64,000 nt of DNA, from contig OX381721.1 in NCBI GenBank assembly GCA_947462335.1, positions 744,001 to 808,000 on the forward strand. Reading direction: 5' to 3'. The notes under the pieces are model-generated. The model searched no databases. It saw nothing but the letters and a program-made list of their open reading frames with translations, and had not been told where the DNA came from. This document shows, in pieces, positions 20,742 through 30,700 of this stretch; position 1 is the first letter of the stretch, and every line of letters starts with the position of its first letter. The stretch comes from Harmothoe impar. Its lineage: Eukaryota; Annelida; Polychaeta; Phyllodocida; Polynoidae. A program made the position numbers and the translations under genes.

Positions 20742-23700
20742 TTACACAATTTTATCTCGCTCTCTGACACGTGTGCTCCTCCGTAGACCTTGTACCGGTA
20801 TGTCCAGCAATGGTGACACCGGAGGTATCACCTTGCTTTGTTTACCGGTGCCTACGGTTAGTCCTTTACGCACAGCTGGCCCTTTTTTACGAGGCCTACC
20901 GCGCTTGGGCTTGGTAACACACGACTGTGGTTCAATCGGTAATTTCCTAGGACGACCCCTTCGGCGCGCTACCGTCGGTACCGACGGTATGACCGTTGGT
21001 CCTGCCTTCGGTATCTTCGGTAGCACAGGGTCGGTTGGTGCTGGTACTCGACCAGCACCGAGGGAATCTTCACCGTCATCTATATATGGAACTCCATACC
21101 AAGGTCGGAGTCTAGCCACATGTGATTTAGTGAGAGTCCCTTTTTGCAACCGTATTACTACAGTAGTTTCACTAACCACCATAGTAACCGTATGCGGACC
21201 ATCCCAGGAGTACAGGGTCTTGACTTTGGAATTTGGTGTGCTAAATCTCGCGACCTTATCCCCCACCTTGAATTGGCGGAGTTTAAGGCCCGTGTCATAG
21301 CCCACCTTCTGCAAACTAGCAGATTTTTCCAAGTTGTCCCTTACTACTCCATAGGACTCGCGTAATGATTGTCGAAGTGACTCAACAAACATCACTGTGC
21401 AGGGTTGCTCGAGCTGGTGTCCCTGCACTCCATAGACCATGTCACTAGGCATGACTATGTCTTCACCCATTACGAGCATATTAGGCGTACAGCCCGTCGA
21501 CGCATGTTCGGTAGCATTGTAAGCATGGGAGATATAGCGAGCGTGCTCATCCCAATCATCCCGGTGCTCATTAACCATTGTCGTGAGACATTGGATCAAC
21601 GTCCGATTGAAACGTTCCACCATACCATCCGATTGAGGTCGGTAGGGGTTCGTATGCGTCTTGCAGATGTGTATTTTACTACACAGTTCTGCCCACAGTC
21701 GAGATTCAAACTCACGACCCTGGTCGGAGTGAAGCATTAAAGGACCTCCCCACGTGAGGATCCAATTCTCGAAAAGTGCTTCTGCGCAGGTAACAGCTGT
21801 ATGATTTACCAACGGATATACTTGGACATACTTGGTATAGTAGTCCTGTACCACCATCATACAGGTATTCCCACGGGGGGTCGTGTTGAAACCACTAATG
21901 ATATCAACAGCGATCCGGGCAAATCGAACACCGAATAGCTCTTGACTTAGAGGTAGTTTACCAATACCAGGTCCAGGCTTTGATAAACAGCATTGGGGAC
22001 ATTGTCTCACCCAACGCCGTATGTCCAAAGTCATACCAGGCCAGTAATATCTACTCTTAATCTTCGCCTCAGTCCGTTGTCTGCCAAAGTGTGCTGAAGT
22101 TCGGTGGCCATGACAGTAATTGAGCAACTGTAGTCTGAGTGACAAAGGCACTACAGACTGAGCTGCTCTCTTCCTGCCAGGTTGCACTCTCCAGCGGCAC
22201 AATACACTGTTCCGTATAAAAAGATTATCCCACTGAGCTAACAGTTGTCTAACTTCTTTACATTCCAGCGAAAGTGCGGGGCGAACAGGCTTGGACAGGC
22301 CCAACAACTTCAAGGAGTACACCCTCGAAATAGCTGGATCTGCAAGCTGCTCATCCTTCAAGTGATTTAACGTCCAGTTAGGAACTTTCGCACCCACAGA
22401 CGCAATCACTGCATTGTGAGACCCACAGTCTCGGCAGTCTACACGGTGACAGTTCCGGATAGGATAGCGGGACAAGCTGTCCGCATTCACATGATCTACT
22501 CCACTCCTGTGTATGATATGCTCATTCGTCATGCCAAACTCAGAGAGGTGGTTCAACCATCTACCCATCATCCCCTCAGCGTCCTTGAAGTTAAGGAGCC
22601 ACTGCAGAGATGAATGATCCGTCCGTACGAGATAATTCCCACCATATAGGAAATGTCTGTACTTTTTTGTGTAAACCACCACTGCCAAGAGTTCACGCTT
22701 GGTTGTGCAGTAGTTACGTTGTGTTTTGCTTAAACTGTTGGACGAAAATGCCAGCGGCACTTCTCGCCCATCCTGGATCTGCGACAAGGCAGCACCAATA
22801 CTTGTATTAGAAGCATCAGTGTCCAAGATGAACTTACCAACAGGTGCAGGGTAGTGCAAAACAGGTGTTTCTAAGAAGAGTCTCTTTAACTCACTGAAAG
22901 ACTGTTCTGCGGCTGGAGACCAGACTATTTTAGCCTTAGCCTTCTTCTCTCCAATCATCAGCTCCTGTAAGGGAGCTGCGACTCTCGAGAATCCAGGTAT
23001 AAAATCTCTGTAGTATGAACAAAACCCGATGAAAGAGCGTATCTCCTTCGTGTCCATCGGACGAGGCCAGTTCTGTACCACTTCGATCTTATGAGGATCA
23101 GCCATGATGCCATGTTCAGAAACAATTCTACCTAGGTATTCAACTGACTTCCTAAAAAGCTTGCACTTTGAAGGTTTCAATTTCAGACCATATGATAAGA
23201 TGCGTTTCAGCACAGCTTGGAGGTTCTGTAGAGTTTCCTCCACAGAACCACCGAAGACGATGATGTCGTCCAAGTATACTAGGCACTTTTTCCAAAGTAA
23301 ACCCCTTAACATGGTTTCCATCATTGCCTCGAAGGTTGCCGGGGCATTGCATAGCCCGAATGGCATGACGTTGAACTCAAATAGTCCCATATGGGTAGAA
23401 AATGCGGTTTTTTCTCGGTCCCGGGGGTCCATGCCGATCTGCCAATAACCAGATTGTAAATCTAGTGTACAGAACCATTTCGCCCCACCCAGAGATTCCA
23501 CACATTCATCTATCCGAGGTAGAGGATATGCATTCTTCCTAGTGAGTCCGTTCAACTTCCTATAGTCGATGCAAAATCGACAGGAACCATCCTTCTTGGT
23601 GACCATCACCACAGGACTTGACCATGGACTCTCACTAGGTTGAATCACATCTTCATCCAACATCTTTTCTACCTCAGCCTCCATAGCACTTTTTTTAGCC

Positions 23701-24881
23701 ATGGGTAACCGACGGTAGGGGATTCTACTGGGAAGCGCGTCCCCAGTGTCAACCCGGTGTTGTACCGTATTGGTACGCCCTAGAGGATCTCCTGGTTGCG
23801 CAAAGGCGTCAGATAACTCCGACAGCTCATTTGCCACCATTTCGCTCTCTAGGGTTGTGAGGTGTGACTCACACAACAGGGACCTTAAATGTTTTGGTAG
23901 GTTGGATTTAGCTAGAGCCTCTTCGTGGGAAGAGTCTCCCGCCACCACACCTACTTCCACAAAGTCCGTAGTTAGTGAGTCTACCCCATATGCTCGCGTG
24001 GTGTTACCAATAGGCGTCCCCTTTCGTAGAGTGATTTCTCTACTACTCGAGTTACAAATCGGTATCACCCCCCAACGAGCGTTGGCCAGGTAAGTATGAT
24101 AGCCAGCAAGACCTAACTCAGAGAGCTTTTGATCTTCTGGTTCAAACATTCCCGGCCGTTTGGCCTGCACTCCCACGCAGCTGACTAGGACATCAGATAC
24201 ATGTCCTGCTGCCAACTTTGTGTCTTGTGCCACTGACGCCACAGAAGAACCATTCCTTAAAACGCACTGTACAGATTGTTTATAAGGATGTTTAATCTGA
24301 AGTCGGCCCGTTGCGGTGTTCATTGTTACCCCGTAAAGAGCAGCAAAGTCCATCCCCAGTATGCCATCATCAGTGATGTCGGTGATGGTTGGACATATCC
24401 AGTATGTCTTGCCATCAACCAACATAGGTTTTACAGTTCTGCCATAAGTCTGCATACTATCTCCCGTAGCAGTCCGAGCCTTTACTCCTAGTAGCGGAGC
24501 TTCGGGCTGGTTGCAAAGACGGGCCATGAATTTACGATCGACCAAGGTGTGAGATGCACCCGTGTCGACCAAAAATTCACCACGCGTCCCGGAAATAACC
24601 AGACTCAGGTACCAACGCTGTCCCCGTAAAGGGACACACTCAGAGGTCAGCATCGGGCTTCCCCCTCCATCCATAGCAACCCCTTTTGTCAGGAGATAAT
24701 CCCAACATGGGTCGCTCGGGGAGTCCTGAATCACACTGCTCTGGGCAATTGATTCTAACCAAGACTCCTCTAAGCCAGCGACTACAGAATCCTCCGGATT
24801 CCGTTCGTCCTTGCCAGCCCCGCCTTGCCAGACGCTTACAGGTTGTACAGACCCTTCTGCCTCTGCGCGGCCTTGGTTCAT
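20742..24881 (-). CDS. Gypsy Pol polyprotein (protease, RT, RNase H, integrase, AT-hook tail)
   Basis: 1,379 codons from the ATG at 24881, uninterrupted. The frame is also open back into the end of gag, so it is probably made as a gag-pol fusion by -1 frameshifting. Order: aspartic protease with LVDTGAS (D106) and ILGMDF; reverse transcriptase with FCIDYRKLN and catalytic YLDD near 535; RNase H with LDTDAS near 685; integrase with an HHCC zinc region from about 925, then the D,D-E core (AVDIISG, HSDQGREFES near 1050, PYRPQSDGMVERFNR); GPY/F-like SWDGPHTV near 1223. The last ~75 residues carry two AT-hook cores, RGRPRK at about 1307 and 1328, in a basic tail. There is no chromodomain. AT-hooks bind AT-rich minor groove, so the tail may guide integration to AT-rich DNA such as this satellite (inference). 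Confidence 0.96.
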   Translation of the reverse strand: MNQGRAEAEGSVQPVSVWQGGAGKDERNPEDSVVAGLEESWLESIAQSSVIQDSPSDPCWDYLLTKGVAMDGGGSPMLTSECVPLRGQRWYLSLVISGTRGEFLVDTGASHTLVDRKFMARLCNQPEAPLLGVKARTATGDSMQTYGRTVKPMLVDGKTYWICPTITDITDDGILGMDFAALYGVTMNTATGRLQIKHPYKQSVQCVLRNGSSVASVAQDTKLAAGHVSDVLVSCVGVQAKRPGMFEPEDQKLSELGLAGYHTYLANARWGVIPICNSSSREITLRKGTPIGNTTRAYGVDSLTTDFVEVGVVAGDSSHEEALAKSNLPKHLRSLLCESHLTTLESEMVANELSELSDAFAQPGDPLGRTNTVQHRVDTGDALPSRIPYRRLPMAKKSAMEAEVEKMLDEDVIQPSESPWSSPVVMVTKKDGSCRFCIDYRKLNGLTRKNAYPLPRIDECVESLGGAKWFCTLDLQSGYWQIGMDPRDREKTAFSTHMGLFEFNVMPFGLCNAPATFEAMMETMLRGLLWKKCLVYLDDIIVFGGSVEETLQNLQAVLKRILSYGLKLKPSKCKLFRKSVEYLGRIVSEHGIMADPHKIEVVQNWPRPMDTKEIRSFIGFCSYYRDFIPGFSRVAAPLQELMIGEKKAKAKIVWSPAAEQSFSELKRLFLETPVLHYPAPVGKFILDTDASNTSIGAALSQIQDGREVPLAFSSNSLSKTQRNYCTTKRELLAVVVYTKKYRHFLYGGNYLVRTDHSSLQWLLNFKDAEGMMGRWLNHLSEFGMTNEHIIHRSGVDHVNADSLSRYPIRNCHRVDCRDCGSHNAVIASVGAKVPNWTLNHLKDEQLADPAISRVYSLKLLGLSKPVRPALSLECKEVRQLLAQWDNLFIRNSVLCRWRVQPGRKRAAQSVVPLSLRLQLLNYCHGHRTSAHFGRQRTEAKIKSRYYWPGMTLDIRRWVRQCPQCCLSKPGPGIGKLPLSQELFGVRFARIAVDIISGFNTTPRGNTCMMVVQDYYTKYVQVYPLVNHTAVTCAEALFENWILTWGGPLMLHSDQGREFESRLWAELCSKIHICKTHTNPYRPQSDGMVERFNRTLIQCLTTMVNEHRDDWDEHARYISHAYNATEHASTGCTPNMLVMGEDIVMPSDMVYGVQGHQLEQPCTVMFVESLRQSLRESYGVVRDNLEKSASLQKVGYDTGLKLRQFKVGDKVARFSTPNSKVKTLYSWDGPHTVTMVVSETTVVIRLQKGTLTKSHVARLRPWYGVPYIDDGEDSLGAGRVPAPTDPVLPKIPKAGPTVIPSVPTVARRRGRPRKLPIEPQSCVTKPKRGRPRKKGPAVRKGLTVGTGKQSKVIPPVSPLLDIPVQGLRRSTRVRERDKIV
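20880..20966 (-). other. AT-hook-coding tail of pol, copy 1
   Basis: Encodes two RGRPRK cores 20 residues apart within a Lys/Arg-rich tail. Two ACCG(A/T)CGGT words stand in tandem just upstream of it in the reading direction (20971-20988). Both features are kept in copy 2. Confidence 0.8.
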
Positions 24882-24930
24882 GGAAGAGTTAACACCGTCT
24901 ACTAATCCCTTACAGGCATGGCTAACTGTG

Positions 24931-24974
24931 GGGGCGCCATCCTTGCCAAGAGGATGGGCCCCATTCAGTTTTCC
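24931..24974 (-). promoter_or_regulatory. Probable -1 ribosomal frameshift signal between gag and pol, copy 1
   Basis: On the minus strand: GGAAAAC (24974-24968) in the gag frame as G GAA AAC, then the gag stop inside a 5-nt spacer TGAAT, then a hairpin with arms 24962-24952 and 24942-24931 (11 bp, one bulged base, 9-nt loop). The pol frame is -1 to gag, and the two open frames overlap by only about 20 nt here, so the shift must happen at this place. GGA is a known tolerated variant in the first half of slippery heptamers. Identical in copy 2. Confidence 0.75.
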
Positions 24975-27118
24975 GTCTCCTTTTCGGTTTTAGCAGCGAT
25001 GGGTGCAGGGGCTTTGCATTCGCTAGCCCAATGACCCATCTTCTGACAGCGTCTACATGGCTGAGGTTTCGTGTCCTTTTTCTTCTTTTTCCTTCTCTTT
25101 CCAGATCCAGAATCAGAAGTGGACGCAGAGCTCTTTTCCAAGTGCTTCCGCAACAAACCCTCAATCATCTTTTCCATGTCCCTGTCAGGCATTACTGCCG
25201 CCACCTCCTCAGAGGCGGGCTGTTTTTTCTTAGGTGGTTTTGTGGCGGCCTCTACCACCTGAGCTCCTTTCGGGGCTACAGATGGAGCTGCCGACACTCC
25301 TCCACTAGGAAAAACAGCCTGTTTGGTGTCATACACATCTGCATGGTCAAAAAGGTCAGCTAGAGATAAGTCCGGCTGCCATTTCTCCCGCAGATATGCC
25401 TGGAGATTGGTGTCTCTGACTCCATTGACAAACCTGGAGGTTAACTCCTGGATGACAGTGGGGGTGTCAGGTCTACATCCCTGATAACACTCGGATATCA
25501 GTTCTTGTAGAGCAAATCCGTAGGATCTCAGATGCTCGTCCTTGCGTTGGACACGTTTGAGCAGCTGAGTCCTTGGGTCATGCTCACCAATCTTCCCAAT
25601 CGCCCATTCAGCTGTTTCTTCAAGTGAGCTCAATGTCTTGATCTTCACTCTCTCGAACGCCAAAAGGGCTGGTTCACCTGGCCCGTTGCAGAGTGCTTGC
25701 TTCAGAGCAACCAGCGCTTGCTGATTGTTCCAGCGATTGCTCTCCACAATAGCCTTGAACCGAACTTTGTACTTTCTCCAGGGTGGCGACCCTGTGAAAG
25801 GCGGAATATCGATGGCCTTTTGACGGGCTGCATCAGGATGTTTGATGTCCCCAAAGTTGAAAGGAGCATACCGTTCATCCAGTTCATCGATGTCCCGCGG
25901 GACGATGTCTGTCCCCAGCTTCTCAATAGCCGGGTTCCGGTCGTACTTAGCCCGCTGGACAGGCGTTAAGCCTTGTCTAGCTCTGGGTTTCGGTACTGGA
26001 ACTGAGACCATGGTCTGCTGCTGGTTCAACATCGTTGAACCAGTAGATGGGTGGGTGTACCCTGGAGGTGTTGCCGTGCCTCCAAAGGCGCCACCACAGA
26101 CCGGAGTCTGTAGATAGCTAGCCCCCATCTGAGGTGTCATACCTGTTACCGTGGTGTGTACTAGCGGCGGGACACTTGAAGGTGTCACTGTCGTGTACAC
26201 ACTGGGTACGGGTATGACTGGAGGTACCACCGTGGAAGGTGGTGGTACTTTGTCCGACTTCGCCTTCAGGTCCTGATTGACTTGCCTTAAGCTTGCGAGG
26301 TCCTGTCTGGCTAAGTGGAGCTGCGTGCTCAAATCCTTTCCCAAGGAAGTTAAGCTTGCAACCTCACATTCGCCGGACACCCTCTGGTGCAAAAGTTTGT
26401 CAACCTCCACCTTGTGGGAAGCCATCTCGTTCTGGAGTTCCAGTAGGAACTTTTTCTTCTCATCAACCTCCCTTAGGAATAACTTCCTAGTTTGATTGAT
26501 GGAAGCAAGTTCCCTCCGGGCTTCAGCGAGCTCATGCAACTCAGTTTTCTTGGTGGGGATCCCCATGGCAGCTAGTAGGTCCCCATCCAGTGGTAAACTG
26601 GATGGCTCATCTACTGCTGGCGGGTACCCCTTCCCAGGAGCTTCTGTTGCCACGTTAGTTTTCTTTGATAGCCCGCCACCCCCCATACCGTTCGGTGTAG
26701 GAGTGGCACCATCAGTGAAAACCGACGTGTCTGGATCCAATGAAGGATCTGCTACCGTCGGTGTAGAACCGAAGGCAGCTGGGCCGAGAGTTTTAGGCTC
26801 TCTACCCGGTATTTTCTGACCCTCAGGACAGAAAAGATTCGTGGAAAGGGAGTCCAACGACCTCCTGGAGCTTATATCAAAGGGTCCCGGGATTGGAGAT
26901 TGCTCCCCATCCTCTCCTTTGGTAAAGGCTTCCACAATAGGATCACCTATTGCTTCTTGGGAGAGGTCGTCACCGGGCACCTCCAAGGCTGCCCGGCTCT
27001 CCCGCCTATTGGATTTGCCTGTGAAGAAGCGTACATTCTGTACGGCTTCTTCACGTTCCTCAGCAGGGGTTTTAGTCCTGCCGCTGAACGAGCTGACAAA
27101 ATCGTATAGGTAATCCAT
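24965..27118 (-). CDS. Gypsy Gag
   Basis: 717 codons, starting 62 bp after the 5' LTR at the first ATG past the primer site. It would form the virus-like particle and bind the RNA genome. Seen in order: a Ser/Pro-rich N-terminal third; a long heptad-like helix, about residues 190-290 (rich in E, K, L, Q); a Pro/Thr/Val-rich linker; a capsid-like helical part (from IPPFTGSPPWRKYKVRF to about residue 600); a Lys-rich run; and one CCHC zinc knuckle, CRRCQKMGHWASEC, near the C-terminus. The pol frame overlaps its last codons. No break is seen in this copy. Confidence 0.93.
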   Translation of the reverse strand: MDYLYDFVSSFSGRTKTPAEEREEAVQNVRFFTGKSNRRESRAALEVPGDDLSQEAIGDPIVEAFTKGEDGEQSPIPGPFDISSRRSLDSLSTNLFCPEGQKIPGREPKTLGPAAFGSTPTVADPSLDPDTSVFTDGATPTPNGMGGGGLSKKTNVATEAPGKGYPPAVDEPSSLPLDGDLLAAMGIPTKKTELHELAEARRELASINQTRKLFLREVDEKKKFLLELQNEMASHKVEVDKLLHQRVSGECEVASLTSLGKDLSTQLHLARQDLASLRQVNQDLKAKSDKVPPPSTVVPPVIPVPSVYTTVTPSSVPPLVHTTVTGMTPQMGASYLQTPVCGGAFGGTATPPGYTHPSTGSTMLNQQQTMVSVPVPKPRARQGLTPVQRAKYDRNPAIEKLGTDIVPRDIDELDERYAPFNFGDIKHPDAARQKAIDIPPFTGSPPWRKYKVRFKAIVESNRWNNQQALVALKQALCNGPGEPALLAFERVKIKTLSSLEETAEWAIGKIGEHDPRTQLLKRVQRKDEHLRSYGFALQELISECYQGCRPDTPTVIQELTSRFVNGVRDTNLQAYLREKWQPDLSLADLFDHADVYDTKQAVFPSGGVSAAPSVAPKGAQVVEAATKPPKKKQPASEEVAAVMPDRDMEKMIEGLLRKHLEKSSASTSDSGSGKRRKKKKKDTKPQPCRRCQKMGHWASECKAPAPIAAKTEKETEN

Positions 27119-27167
27119 ATACTGTAAGTCTATTTAATACCCTATCAATGGTCGGTTCGTTCAAGTG

Positions 27168-27179
27168 GTCACGGCACCA
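27168..27179 (-). other. Primer binding site, tRNA-His type, copy 1
   Basis: On the minus strand TGGTGCCGTGAC follows the 5' LTR after one T. It complements the 3' end of tRNA-His (acceptor stem GCCGUGA plus CCA) over 12 nt. Confidence 0.8.
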
Positions 27180-27180
27180 A

Positions 27181-27727
27181 TGTAGTTGGTCTCTTACTAC
27201 GTATGTGACACTTGAGTACAAAAACCAGACAAGGTAAATTAGACTTGAATATACGGCGACTTTATTGTAAAGGTAACTCTTGGGTATTATAGTACAAGTA
27301 TAACCAGCGGATATACAAGATCAGAACAGATATATAATACAGTGGGCAACCCTATAGCATAGAGTTAAGCCCGTGAGCACAGGGTGGTCATGTCACGACA
27401 GTCCCAAACCTGACTGACTTCCAATGGGGAAGCAGCCGTCTTATATACAGCGCTGCGTAGCCACGTGACCGTACTAGCAGCGCCACCTGTTAGGTTTAGT
27501 TATGTAAAAATGATTATGTAACAACTACCGACGGTAACCGAAGGTGGTACCGGTACACTACCGTATAGATAACCGAACTAGAGGAGTCGGTGTATGTAAC
27601 GAACCGACGACACTAGTTAGATGAATAAAACAGTTATTAAACACAATAGAACCGTGTTGTCTTACATCATACAACATACAATAGATATACAACAATAACA
27701 GTTAGACTTTATAGTCAACCCGTTACA
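27181..27727 (-). repeat. 5' LTR of Gypsy copy 1
   Basis: 547 bp, TG...CA, nearly identical to 16171-16717. It holds the element's main promoter and one ACCGACGGT motif (27527-27535). The flanking GTGG at 27728-27731 repeats 16167-16170. Confidence 0.96.
27411..27447 (-). promoter_or_regulatory. LTR core promoter, copy 1
   Basis: TATATAAG (27447-27440) and, 32 bp downstream on the minus strand, TCAGTC (A at 27415), an Inr-like start. CCAAT is read on the plus strand between them. This sets the U3/R border. Confidence 0.75.
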
Positions 27728-30700
27728 GTGGTAAAACATAATTTTTGAAGAGACAAGTGTGACTGTGATGGATGTGAGTTTTAAAACAACATATCAGAGC
27801 AGAAATGAAAGAGGGAATTGAGAGAAAAAATTCGCTTTTGAAGAATTTCGGATTTTATACAATATTATTCTGCTTCATTTTTCTAGGGTCTTTTTCTTAC
27901 AGCTTTAGGTGAGACGAAAGGATGTTGCAAGATGGATTGTAAGGAAGAAGATAGTGTAAATGTAATGGATGTGACCTTGGAAAGAAGATATCAAATGGAT
28001 GAATATCAGATGGGATTCAGAGTATACCTGGGTTATCGTAAAAATTGGATCTGGATCTTCCGAATGCTTTACTTCTTCAGGCTGTTGATGAATTCTTGGT
28101 CTTTCCTGGAAAATGATTAAACCCCTACAATGAGAAAACTATCAAACTTGTAGAACAGAAAACTGCTGTTGTAGAAAAAAAGAAAAATAGCAGGGGAAAT
28201 ACAAAGAATGACAGAATTTGAGGCATTTAGAAAATGTCATGGTCTACAGCTGTTTGATTTCCCAGGGGCCTCATTGTAACAGCTTTTGGTAACAATAAAT
28301 GTCAAGCGCAAATACAATGTAAAGAAGCAAGTGTCTTTGTAATGGATCGGACATTTGAAAGTACTCGTCAGAGCATTTAATAAAGGTACAATTTAGAGTT
28401 TGCAAAAGAGAGTATTTTCTAGAATTTGGGGATATATTTGATGTAAACCTTCAATTTTTTCAGAGGTCTCTCTCTCTCGAGAACACAGTTTGGATAGAAA
28501 TATTGGTGGTAAAGCATAATTTTTGAAGAGACAAGTGTGACTGTGATTGATGTGAGCTTTAAAACTAAATATCAGAGCAGAAATGAAAGAGGGAATTGAG
28601 AGAAAAAATTCACTTTTGAAGAATTTCTGATTTTATACAATGTAATTCTGCTCCATTTTTCTAGGGTCTTTTTCTGACAGCTTTAGGTGAGAGGAAAGGA
28701 TGTTGCAAGATGGATTGTAAGGAAGAAGATAGTGTAAATGTAATGGATGTGACCTTGGAAAGAAGATATCAAATGGATGAATATCAGATGGGATTCAGAG
28801 TATACCAGGGTTATCCCAAAAATTGGATCTGGATCTTCGGAATGCTTTACTTCTTCAGGCTGTTGATGAATTCTTGGTCTTTCCTGGAAAATGACTAAAC
28901 CCCTACAATGAGAAAACTATCAAACTTGTAGAACAGAAAACTGCTGTTGTAGAAAGAAAGAAAAGTAGCAGGGGAAATACAAAGAATGACAGAATTTGAG
29001 GTATTTAGAAAATGTCATGGTCTACAGCTGTTTGATTTCCCAGGGGCCTCATTGTAACAGCTTTTGGTGACAATAAATGTCAAGCGCAAATACAATGTAA
29101 AGAAGCAAGTGTCTTTGTAATGGATCGGACATTTGAAAGTACTTGTCAGAGCATTAAATAAAGGTACAATTTAGAGTTTGCAAAAGAGAGTATTTTCTTG
29201 AATTTGGGGATATATTTGATGTAAACCTTCAATTATTTCAGAGGTCTCTCTCTCTTGAGAACACAGTTTGGATAGAAATATTGGTGGTAAAACATCATTT
29301 TTGAAGAGACAAGTGTGACTGTGATGGATGTGAGCTTTAAAACAAAATATCAGAGCAGAAATGAAAGATGGAATTGAGAGAAAAAATTCACTTTTGAAGA
29401 ATTTCGGATTTTATACAATGTAATTCTGCTTCATTTTTCTAGGGACTTTTTCTTACAGCTTTAGCTGAGAGGAAAGGATGTTGCAAGATGGATTGTAAAG
29501 AAGAAGAAAGTGTAAATGTAATGGATGTGACCTTGGAAAGAAGATATCAAATGGATGAATATCAGACTGGATTCAGAGTATACCAGGGTTATCCCAAAAA
29601 TTGGATCTGGATCTTCGGAATGCTTTACTTCTTCAGGCTGTTGATAAACTCTTGGTCTTTCCCAGAAAATGATTGAACCCCTACAATGAGAAGACTATCA
29701 AACTTGTAGAACTGAAAACTGCTGTTGTAGAAAGAACGAAAAATAGCAGGGGAAATACAAAGAATGACAGAATTTGAGGTATTTAGAAAATGTCATGGTC
29801 TACAGCTGTTTGATTTCCCAGGGGCCTCATTGTAACAGCTTTTGGTGACAATAAATGTCAAGCGCAAATACAATGTAAAGAAGCAAGTGTCTTTGTAATG
29901 GATCGGACATTTGAAAGTACTCGTCAGAGCATTAAATAAAGGTACAATTTAGAGTTTGCAAAATAGAGTATTTTCTAGAATTTGGGGATATATTTGATGT
30001 AGACCTTCAATTTTTTCAAGGTCTCTCTCTCTCGAGAACACAGTTTGGATAGAAATTTTGGTGGTAAAACATAATTTTTGAAGAGACAAGTGTGACTGTG
30101 ATTGATGTGAGCTTTAAAACTAAATATCAGAGCAGAAATGAAAGAGGGAATTGAGAGAAAAAATTCACTTTTGAAGAATTTCTGATTTTATACAATGTAA
30201 TTCTGCTCCATTTTTCTAGGGTCTTTTTCTGACAGCTTTAGGTGAGAGGAAAGGATGTTGCAAGATGGATTGTAAGGAAGAAGATAGTGTAAATGTAATG
30301 GATGTGACCTTGGAAAGAAGATATCAAATGGATGAATATCAGATGGGATTCAGAGTATACCAGGGTTATCCCAAAAATTGGATCTGGATCTTCGGAATGC
30401 TTTACTTCTTCAGGCTGTTGATGAATTCTTGGTCTTTCCTGGAAAATGACTAAACCCCTACAATGAGAAAACTATCAAACTTGTAGAACAGAAAACTGCT
30501 GTTGTAGAAAGAAAGAAAAGTAGCAGGGGAAATACAAAGAATGACAGAATTTGAGGTATTTAGAAAATGTCATGGTCTACAGCTGTTTGATTTCCCAGGG
30601 GCCTCATTGTAACAGCTTTTGGTGACAATAAATGTCAAGCGCAAATACAATGTAAAGAAGCAAGTGTCTTTGTAATGGATCGGACATTTGAAAGTACTTG

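Larger units (their letters stand above)
16517..27535. repeat. Dispersed 9-bp motif ACCG(A/T)CGGT in Gypsy copy 1
   Basis: Exact matches start at 16517, 17446, 17539, 18672, 19777, 19941, 20971, 20980, 23708, 26754 and 27527: eleven in 11.6 kb, in LTRs, gag, pol, ORF3 and noncoding parts. Chance expectation for the two words at equal base use is about 0.09. Copy 2 has ten (40422, 41197, 44783, 47450, 47459, 48490, 49759, 50890, 50983, 51910), at homologous places. I saw none in the satellite or the other elements. Confidence 0.85.
16171..27727 (-). mobile_element. Gypsy-type (Ty3) LTR retrotransposon, copy 1, complete
   Basis: 11,557 bp, bounded by two 547-bp LTRs that begin TG and end CA and differ at one position in my comparison. 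A 4-bp duplication GTGG flanks it (16167-16170 and 27728-27731). On the minus strand the order is 5' LTR, tRNA-His-type primer site, gag, probable -1 frameshift signal, pol (protease, RT, RNase H, integrase), internal promoter, ORF3, a 0.9-kb noncoding 3' part, polypurine tract, 3' LTR. All three ORFs are uninterrupted, so the copy is young and possibly autonomous. The order protease-RT-RNase H-integrase is that of Gypsy elements. Confidence 0.97.

Noticed and set aside
20742..21250. Chromodomain at the end of pol
   Set aside because: Only a GPY/F-like block and a basic AT-hook tail are seen; no aromatic-cage chromodomain pattern.
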